A DNA stretch of 64,000 nucleotides from Streptomyces malachitofuscus (GTDB taxonomy: Bacteria > Actinomycetota > Actinomycetes > Streptomycetales > Streptomycetaceae): contig NZ_BMUF01000014.1 in assembly GCF_014650055.1 (NCBI RefSeq), positions 157,101 to 221,100 of the forward strand. Reading direction: 5' to 3'. This document shows positions 58,761-64,000 of the stretch, one piece after another (the first letter of the stretch is position 1; every line of letters begins with the position of its first letter). The notes under the pieces are model-generated. The model saw nothing but the letters and a program-made list of their open reading frames with translations, was not told where the DNA came from and searched no databases. Both the position numbers and the translations under genes were made by a program.

Positions 58761-59579
58761 ATGGCCGAACCCATCGTCGTCGAGGACCCGGGCGACCCGC
58801 GTCTGCACGACTACACCGGCCTGACCGACGTCGAACTGCGCCGTCGGCGCGAGCCCGCCGAGGGTCTGTTCATTGCCGAGGGCGAGAAGGTCATCCGCCG
58901 TGCCGGGGAAGCCGGCTACGCCATGCGGTCCATGCTGCTGTCGGCGAAGTGGGTCGACGTCATGCGGGACGTCATCGACCGGTCCGACGCCCCGGTGTAC
59001 GTGGTCGACCCCGCGCTCGCCGAGAAGGTCACCGGCTACCACGTGCACCGCGGCGCCCTCGCCTCCATGCAGCGCACCCCGCTGCCCACCGCGTCCGACG
59101 TGCTCCGGACCGCCCGCCGGGTCGTGGTCATGGAGTCCGTCAACGACCACACCAACATCGGTGCGATCTTCCGCTCGGCGGCCGCCCTCGGCATGGACGC
59201 CGTCCTGCTCTCCCCGGACTGCGCGGACCCCCTGTACCGGCGCAGCGTGAAGGTCTCCATGGGCGCGGTCTGCTCCGTGTCGTACGCACGGGTGGAGGCC
59301 TGGCCCCGGGGGCTGGAGTCGGTGCGTGAGGCCGGGTTCCGGCTGCTCGCCCTCACCCCGGGCGAGGAGGCCAGGGCCCTGGACGAGGTGGCACCGCACC
59401 GCATGGACCGGGTCGCCCTGATGCTGGGCGCGGAAGGGACCGGTCTGTCCGCCCGGGCCATGGCCGCCGCCGACGAGCGGGTCCGCATCCCGATGTCGCA
59501 CGGCGTCGACTCCCTCAACGTGGGAGCCGCCGCGGCGGTCGCCTTCTACGCCGTGGCCACGGGGCGTCCGCAGGAGTAG
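58761..59579 (+). CDS. SpoU/TrmH-family RNA 2'-O-methyltransferase (second copy)
   Basis: A 272-residue paralogue of the gene at 2668. An N-terminal substrate domain (GLFIAEGEKVIRRAGEAGYA) is followed by motifs VVVMESVNDHTNIGAIFRSA, LMLGAEGTGLSARAM and RIPMSHGVDSLNVGAAAAV. It is 1 bp after the cysG stop, so the two are probably co-transcribed. The RNA target is not determined. Confidence 0.9.
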   Translation: MAEPIVVEDPGDPRLHDYTGLTDVELRRRREPAEGLFIAEGEKVIRRAGEAGYAMRSMLLSAKWVDVMRDVIDRSDAPVYVVDPALAEKVTGYHVHRGALASMQRTPLPTASDVLRTARRVVVMESVNDHTNIGAIFRSAAALGMDAVLLSPDCADPLYRRSVKVSMGAVCSVSYARVEAWPRGLESVREAGFRLLALTPGEEARALDEVAPHRMDRVALMLGAEGTGLSARAMAAADERVRIPMSHGVDSLNVGAAAAVAFYAVATGRPQE

Positions 59580-59586
59580 GCGGGCT

Positions 59587-59602
59587 CTCCGGGGCTCCGG
59601 AG
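59587..59602. terminator. Weak bidirectional hairpin between convergent genes
   Basis: CTCCGG (59587-59592) with CCGGAG (59597-59602), loop GGCT, followed at a distance by the T-rich TTCTATTTTCTA. It separates the methyltransferase and kinase genes. Confidence 0.4.
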
Positions 59603-59621
59603 CGCTGCGGGGTTCTATTTT

Positions 59622-60950
59622 CTATGCAGGGCCCTGGCAGCCCTGGACCAGCGCGATGCCCAGGGCGACCACCAGCGTCACGACGACGAAGACGAACAGC
59701 CGCTGGCGGAGCAGGCGCGGATTGGCCGGGCGCAGGCCCGTCCCCGTCGACCGGGGGCCCGGACGACGGGCGCCGCTTCCGGACCGGGTGGTGTTCCTGG
59801 ACGCCGGTGTCGGGCGCGAGCCGTTCCGGGACGGGGTGCCCCCGCGCGAGGAACCGTCGCGCGGGGAAGCATTGCGCGGGGAGCCGTCACGCGGCGAGCC
59901 GCCGCCTCGAGAAGGGGGCACGCTCCGGGTCTTCCGGCCGGGGGACGAACCGTCGTTCCGGGATGCGGACGCGGGGCCGCGTCCGCGCGGGGGCGGGGTG
60001 CCCTGGCCCCTCTGCCCGCCTTGCCGGCGCTGTGCCCGCTCCGGGTAGGTGTCCGCGAGGCGTCCCGTGGGCCGGTCCGACTCGGGGCTGCGCGGCGCGG
60101 GCGGCCGGACGTCGGCCAGGCCCTGCGCCTCCCGCGCGGCGATCTCCTTGAGCCGCAGCGACAGTTGGAGCGTGCTGGGCCGCTCCTCGGGGTCCTTCGC
60201 CAGGCACGCGCGGACGAGCGGGGCCAGGGCGTCCGGGACACCGTGCAGCTGGGCCTCCTCGTGCACCACGCGGTACAGCATCACCTCGGAACTGCCGTGT
60301 CCGAAGGGGGAGTCGCCCATCGACGCGTACGCGAGGGTGGCTCCCAGCGAGAAGACGTCCGTGGCCGGGGTGACGGCCGCCCCGCGCACCTGCTCCGGGG
60401 CGAGGAAGCCGGGCGAGCCGACCGCCGTACCGACGTGCGTGAGCGTCGAGGCGCCCGTGGCCCAGGCGATGCCGAAGTCGATGATCCGCGGCCCCTTCGG
60501 GGACAGCAGGATGTTGGACGGCTTGAGATCGCGGTGCACCACACCGGCCTCGTGCACGGCGACCAGCCCCTCGGAGAGGGCCGCGCCGACAGCGGCGACA
60601 TCGGCCGCGCCGAGCGGCCCCTCCCCGGCGACCTTGTCGTGCAGCGACGGGCCGGGCACGTACTGCGTGGCGAACCACGGCCGGTCCGCTTCGAGGTCGG
60701 CGGCCACCAGCCGGGCCGTGCAGCCGCCCCGGATGCGCCGGGCCGCGGAGACCTCGCGCGCGAAACGTGAGCGGAACTCCTGGTCCTCCGCCAGATCGGG
60801 ACGGATGACCTTCAGCGCGACCCGCTGCCCCTTCTTGTCGGAGCCCAGGTAGACAACGCCCATCCCGCCCGCGCCGAGCCGTCGGTGAAGCCTGAAAGAG
60901 CCGACGACGCGCGGGTCCTCGCGCCTCAGGCGCATCATCGCCATGTTCAT
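59622..60950 (-). CDS. Membrane-anchored Hanks-type Ser/Thr protein kinase
   Basis: A 442-residue kinase. The catalytic domain (about 17-290) has GAGGMGVVYLG, the ATP lysine Lys47 (VALKVI), HRDLKPSNILL, DFGIAWA and APEQVRG. A Ser/Arg/Gly/Pro-rich disordered linker (about 300-410) has the repeats RDGSPRN/RDGSSRG and ends in one transmembrane helix (LFVFVVVTLVVALGIALV) and a few extracellular residues. No PASTA domains are present. The ATG at 60950 begins MNMAMMRLRREDPRVVGSFR. Confidence 0.92.
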   Translation of the reverse strand: MNMAMMRLRREDPRVVGSFRLHRRLGAGGMGVVYLGSDKKGQRVALKVIRPDLAEDQEFRSRFAREVSAARRIRGGCTARLVAADLEADRPWFATQYVPGPSLHDKVAGEGPLGAADVAAVGAALSEGLVAVHEAGVVHRDLKPSNILLSPKGPRIIDFGIAWATGASTLTHVGTAVGSPGFLAPEQVRGAAVTPATDVFSLGATLAYASMGDSPFGHGSSEVMLYRVVHEEAQLHGVPDALAPLVRACLAKDPEERPSTLQLSLRLKEIAAREAQGLADVRPPAPRSPESDRPTGRLADTYPERAQRRQGGQRGQGTPPPRGRGPASASRNDGSSPGRKTRSVPPSRGGGSPRDGSPRNASPRDGSSRGGTPSRNGSRPTPASRNTTRSGSGARRPGPRSTGTGLRPANPRLLRQRLFVFVVVTLVVALGIALVQGCQGPA

Positions 60951-61145
60951 CCCCGCTGCCCGGTCCTGTGACGTGCCACAGCTTACGTTTCCACAGCGGT
61001 CCGTGCGCAGAGGCCGCGCCCTCTCGAACCGATGGATTGTCAGTGGTGGGTGGGAGACTTGAAGGGTGGTCAGGGAGCGTGCGGGCAGGCCGGGTTCGCA
61101 TGGCGGGTCGTCCCAACCACCCGACACCGTAGGGGGATTGATCGC

Positions 61146-61421
61146 GTGAAGGGTGACCGTGTGGAGATCGTCGTGGATGCGGGGGACACGACGCGGACGT
61201 ACGAGGTGGTGGCGAGCAGGGCGGGGCGCAGGGTGGAGACCGCGGTGCGCCGGGGGGTGGTCGAAGTGAGCGAAGTCACCCGGACCGGGGCCGTCGTGCG
61301 AACGGCGCGGTTCATGGCGAACCGGGTGCTCGCGCTGGTGGAACAGCCGGTGCCGAGGGAGGACGGGTCGGAGAAAGCGGGGCAGAGCGGGCGGCCCTTC
61401 GGGGATGTCCCTGAGGCGTAG
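61146..61421 (+). CDS. Small conserved hypothetical protein
   Basis: A 91-residue basic protein (KGDRVEIVVDAGDTTRTYEV; VARTARFMANRVLALVEQPV) I recognise only as a common streptomycete hypothetical. It is all predicted beta/alpha with no signal. GTG 61146 has AGGGGG upstream. Divergent from the kinase gene, so it may be linked to it in function; this is inference. Confidence 0.7.
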   Translation: MKGDRVEIVVDAGDTTRTYEVVASRAGRRVETAVRRGVVEVSEVTRTGAVVRTARFMANRVLALVEQPVPREDGSEKAGQSGRPFGDVPEA

Positions 61422-61617
61422 GACCCCGTCTCCACCCAGGGGAGTACAGCGCAGGTCACGGCTCATCCTCCGGGAGGCCCGGCAATCGGTACGAGGGCAT
61501 GACGCCCGGGGAGGGCCGGGCCCCTAGATTTGAGGTCAAGCGGCGGGTGCGGTACTCGTCCCCCGAGGTCAGACGCCCGCCGCTGCCAACGACAACAGAA
61601 CGGTCAGGAGAGGGGCC

Positions 61618-61797
61618 ATGGCGCACACGGCACCGCGGACAGCGATCCGCACGCGGGAGCGCGGCGAAGGCCGGCGGCATCCGCTGGTGGCGACGCTGAT
61701 GGCCCTTCCCCTGGCGGTCCTGCTCCTGCTCGTATTCGACGGGTGGGAGACGGTGACCACACAGGCGTCGTCCGTGGGCGAGATGCTGGGGCGCTGA
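61618..61797 (+). CDS. Small membrane protein
   Basis: A 59-residue frame starting ATG 61618 after AGGAGAGGGG and ending TGA 61795-61797. It has a basic N-terminus and one transmembrane helix (LMALPLAVLLLLVFDGW). Third-position GC and the good ribosome-binding site support it. No family is recognised. A strong hairpin at 61886 follows. Confidence 0.6.
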   Translation: MAHTAPRTAIRTRERGEGRRHPLVATLMALPLAVLLLLVFDGWETVTTQASSVGEMLGR

Positions 61798-61885
61798 TCC
61801 AGCGACCCCAGGCCCGGAAGAGCGGTCCGGGCGGGGACATCCACCCATGAAACCCCGTGGGGACGGGGGTGCGGCGGACGGCAAA

Positions 61886-61917
61886 ATGCCGGCGCAGCTG
61901 GGGAGCTGCGCCGGCAT
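61886..61917 (+). terminator. Strong hairpin after small membrane protein gene
   Basis: ATGCCGGCGCAGCT (61886-61899) and AGCTGCGCCGGCAT (61904-61917) form a perfect 14-bp stem with a GGGG loop, preceded by AAAA and followed by TGCTCT; it may work in both directions. Confidence 0.75.
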
Positions 61918-62187
61918 TGCTCTGTCTGCGGGCCGGTGGTCGTATGCCTGCGGCGCAGCTGCGGGTGGGGTGGGGGCTTGGGTAGCGCCCACGGTGGGTG
62001 GGTGGTGCGGGGCCGGGACGGGGGTGTCCGTCCTCGGACTGGCGCGACTGAGCTTGTTGGTGGGGGTGGGCGGCGCGGACGCGCCAGCCACTGCGGGCGA
62101 ACACCCCCGCCCCGTCCCCTCCCCGCCGTCGGCGCCATACCCGCGCCCACCCCGATCCGCGCTGCGCGCCATACGCGCCTGCGGCCC

Positions 62188-62300
62188 GCCGCCGCTCCCG
62201 CGCTCCGCCGCCGCTCCCGCGCTCCGCCGCCACTCCCGCGCTCCGCCGCCACTCCCGCCGCTCCCGCGCTCCGCCGCCACTCCCGCGGCTCCCTGCCGCG
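62188..62300. repeat. 19-bp minisatellite
   Basis: CTCCCG recurs at 62195, 62214, 62233, 62252 and, after an imperfect unit, 62280, in units of 19 bp (core GCCGCCGCTCCCGCGCTCC with G/A exchange). A 19-bp period is not a multiple of three and argues against coding. Confidence 0.75.
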
Positions 62301-62349
62301 CTCCGCCGCTCCCTGCCGCGATCCGCGGGCAGTCGTGCCGCTGGGGCGA

Positions 62350-62392
62350 TGGGGGTCCCCCCGGCTCGAGCGAAGCCGAGAGTGGGGGAGGG
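62350..62392 (+). repeat. Dispersed palindromic repeat, diverged copy
   Basis: GGGGGTCCCCCCGGCTCGAG, a spacer and AGTGGGGGAG resemble the palindromic repeat found in pheT and at 31134. Confidence 0.55.
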
Positions 62393-62585
62393 TGGGCGCG
62401 ACGGCACCCCGTAAGCGCCGGGCTGCGCAAACACCCCCGGCCACTCCAACGCGGGGCACCCTGCTCGCACCGGTCCGCATGGACCACCCCCGAGCCGCCC
62501 GAACCCCGGGCACCCCACCCGGCGCCGGTTCGCGCGGAAACCCGCACAACGCCGGCCCCCGGCAATCGCCCCGTACCCTCACCCC

Positions 62586-63503
62586 GTGACCACGGACCTC
62601 CTCCCCGCGCTGACAGCGCACGCCACGACAACGGCCCACGCCCGCGCAGCCCACCCGTGTTCCTGCACAGCAGCCACCCTCACCACCCACGACGACACCA
62701 CCGTCGTCCGCCACGCCGGCACCGTCGCCAAGGCCCACGCCCCCGGCACCGACCCCGCCCACCTGGCCCTCCGTGTCACCACCGCCGCCCGACTCCCCGG
62801 CGTCCTCCTCCCCCCGCTCGCCCCGGCCCCCGTCGACCTGCACGGACGGCTCGTCACCCTCTGGCCGTACGGCACCCCCGTGGACCCGGACGATCCCGAC
62901 GCCGCCCCCTGGGAGGCCGCGGCCACCCTCCTCGCCCGCCTCCACCGCACCCCGCCCCCCGTCGCCGTACCCCCGATGCGCGGCCCGGCGAAGGCCGCCC
63001 ACGCCGTCGGCCGTCTGCGGGCCACCGCCCCCGGCCACCCCGGCACCGCACCGGTGCTGCGGGCCTGGTCCGCCCTCCCGCCCTGGGCCCGCGGCGAGGC
63101 CCTCGTGCAGGACACCAGGGCCCTCTGCCACGGCGATTTCCATCTCGGCCAGCTCATACGCCACCCGGGCCCCGAAGGCCCCTGGCTGCTGATCGACGTC
63201 GACGACCTCGGCACCGGTGTCCCGGCGTGGGACCTGGCCCGTCCTGCGGCCTGGTTCGCGTGCGGACTGCTCGCCCCCGACGAGTGGCGGCGCTTCCTGA
63301 CCGCCTACCGCGCGGCCGGCGGCCCGGCCGTACCCGCCGACGGCGACCCCTGGACCGTGCTGGACGTTCCGGCCCGCGCGCTCACGGCGCAGACCGCCGC
63401 CCGGGCCGTCACCAAGGCGGTGCTGGCGGACCGGCCGCTGGACGAAGTGGAGCAGGCGCTGGTCGACGCCTGCGGGCGCATGCCCTCCTCCCCGCCGGAT
63501 TGA
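62586..63503 (+). CDS. APH-like phosphotransferase
   Basis: A 305-residue protein of the aminoglycoside/choline phosphotransferase fold. The Brenner motif is ALCHGDFHLGQLI (catalytic Asp) and LLIDVDDLGTGVPAWDLARP is the metal-site segment. The N-terminus is ATP-binding (VVRHAGTVAKAHA). Many such proteins in Streptomyces are not resistance enzymes; no evidence points to a specific substrate. GTG 62586. Confidence 0.85.
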   Translation: MTTDLLPALTAHATTTAHARAAHPCSCTAATLTTHDDTTVVRHAGTVAKAHAPGTDPAHLALRVTTAARLPGVLLPPLAPAPVDLHGRLVTLWPYGTPVDPDDPDAAPWEAAATLLARLHRTPPPVAVPPMRGPAKAAHAVGRLRATAPGHPGTAPVLRAWSALPPWARGEALVQDTRALCHGDFHLGQLIRHPGPEGPWLLIDVDDLGTGVPAWDLARPAAWFACGLLAPDEWRRFLTAYRAAGGPAVPADGDPWTVLDVPARALTAQTAARAVTKAVLADRPLDEVEQALVDACGRMPSSPPD

Positions 63504-63603
63504 GCCGGATTTCGCGAAGTAGGGTGCAACCGACCCGCGGCCGGGCGGAGTCTGTCCTGGCGATACGCGAAGCGGGAACGACCGGCGAGGAGTTGAACCG
63601 ATC

Positions 63604-63885
63604 ATGCAGTGTCCGAAGTGCCGTGCCCCCATGCACACCTACAACCGCAACGGTGTTCAGATCGAGCAGTGCAGCGGGTGCCGAGGGATCTTCCTCGACT
63701 ACGGCGAGCTGGAATCGCTGACCCGGCTGGAGTCCCAGTGGGCCCAGCCCGCACCTCCCGCCCCGCCGGCCGCCCCCCAGGCGTACCCGGCGGCCCCGCA
63801 GCCTCCCGCCTGGGGTGCCGGGCGCGGCGGCCACTACGGTCACCGCCGGCACAAGAGCTTCGGTCACATGCTCTTCTCCAGCTGA
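63604..63885 (+). CDS. Zinc-ribbon (zf-TFIIB-like) small protein
   Basis: A 93-residue protein. The N-terminal zinc ribbon has two Cys pairs (CPKC at 3-6 and CSGC at 23-26), followed by FLDYGELE, typical of the COG3809/zf-TFIIB family. The C-terminal half is Ala/Pro-rich and ends in His-rich GHYGHRRHKSFGHMLF, which might bind metal. Function unknown. It is widespread in actinobacteria. Confidence 0.85.
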   Translation: MQCPKCRAPMHTYNRNGVQIEQCSGCRGIFLDYGELESLTRLESQWAQPAPPAPPAAPQAYPAAPQPPAWGAGRGGHYGHRRHKSFGHMLFSS

Positions 63886-63897
63886 CGCACCCACGCC

Positions 63898-63927
63898 GAA
63901 GCCCCCGGTCACCGGACCGGGGGCTTC
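63898..63927 (+). terminator. Terminator between zinc-ribbon gene and tRNA
   Basis: GAAGCCCCCGGTC (63898-63910) and GACCGGGGGCTTC (63915-63927), a perfect 13-bp stem with a 4-nt loop; it could serve both converging transcripts. Confidence 0.85.
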
Positions 63928-63933
63928 GAAGTG

Positions 63934-64000
63934 TGGACGATACTGGGATTGAACCAGTGACCTCTTCCGTGTCAGGGAAGCGCTCTCCCGCTGAGCTAAT
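63934..64000 (-). tRNA. tRNA-Val(GAC), partial at window edge
   Basis: The minus strand reads TAGCTCAGCGGGAGAGCG (D arm), TTCCCTGACACGGAA (anticodon stem-loop, anticodon GAC = valine), GGTTCAATCC (T arm) and ATCGTCC plus discriminator A at 63934. Only about the first five acceptor bases lie beyond the window. CCA is not encoded. Confidence 0.93.

Larger units (their letters stand above)
61798..62585. other. Repeat-filled spacer
   Basis: 788 bases without a convincing gene. It holds a strong hairpin, a minisatellite and a dispersed repeat, each listed separately, plus GT/GC-rich simple sequence. Long frames exist in every reading frame but are compositional. Confidence 0.6.

Noticed and set aside
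62188..62300. CRISPR or origin-like iterons
   Set aside because: 19-bp units abut each other without spacers; no replication gene or AT-rich region is near.
61604..62518. Minus-strand gene in the 788-bp spacer
   Set aside because: The frame runs through the minisatellite and hairpin, has no family resemblance and no ribosome-binding site.
62586..63503. Aminoglycoside resistance gene
   Set aside because: The fold is shared by many unrelated kinases; nothing in the sequence or context points to an antibiotic substrate.

Overview
The window is chromosomal DNA from a Streptomyces-type actinomycete. It shows very high GC with strong GC bias at third codon positions, frequent GTG starts, 4-base ATGA/GTGA gene overlaps, twin-arginine signal peptides and the short dispersed palindromic repeats typical of the genus. 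From memory, the gene order (infC-rpmI-rplT, pheST, argCJBDR, argGH, glpQ1, metNIQ, cobL, cobT) resembles the S. coelicolor SCO1600-SCO1550 core region. I could not check this. No IS element, prophage, CRISPR array, rRNA or plasmid function is visible.

Layout. 1-8.6 kb is translation: an SseB-like tail and a DUF1844 protein, the infC-rpmI-rplT operon with a long leader, a SpoU-type RNA methyltransferase, an orphan sensor kinase and pheST. 8.9-12.3 kb holds a PP2C phosphatase, an NsdA-like TPR regulator and a Nudix hydrolase. 12.4-17.5 kb (minus strand) is the main accessory candidate: fadB2 followed by a polytopic membrane protein, a CHAT-family caspase-like protease and a 273-residue protein of unknown function. 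17.7-25.8 kb carries a GHL10 hydrolase, an EamA transporter facing a MocR regulator, a GNAT acetyltransferase, a degenerate histidine phosphatase, a DUF6314 protein and a secreted GH51 arabinofuranosidase. 26.1-31.0 kb is argCJBDR and 36.8-39.5 kb is argG and argH; both units have promoters overlapping ARG-box-like sequence. Between them lie a flavin-based electron-transfer set (FMN-binding protein, ApbE, ferric-reductase-like protein), an L,D-transpeptidase, a PPOX protein and a secreted protein with a perfect internal duplication.

39.7-48 kb: aldo/keto reductase, TetR-DHA2 exporter pair with an operator cluster, PlsC acyltransferase, glpQ1, a small sigma factor, a GNAT, two small membrane proteins and a HAD phosphatase. 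48-51 kb: metNIQ methionine importer preceded by a short Cys/Met-rich leader peptide. 51.2-59.6 kb: GNAT, then corrin and siroheme genes (cobL, an unusually long BluB-CobT fusion, cysG) and a second SpoU methyltransferase. 59.6-64 kb: membrane-anchored Ser/Thr kinase, three small proteins, a repeat-filled spacer, an APH-like phosphotransferase and a partial tRNA-Val.

Most interesting: the CHAT-protease membrane cassette, the Cys/Met leader peptide of metNIQ, the AUC start and terminator-like hairpin of infC, an in-frame palindromic repeat inside pheT, and the 259-bp perfect duplication.
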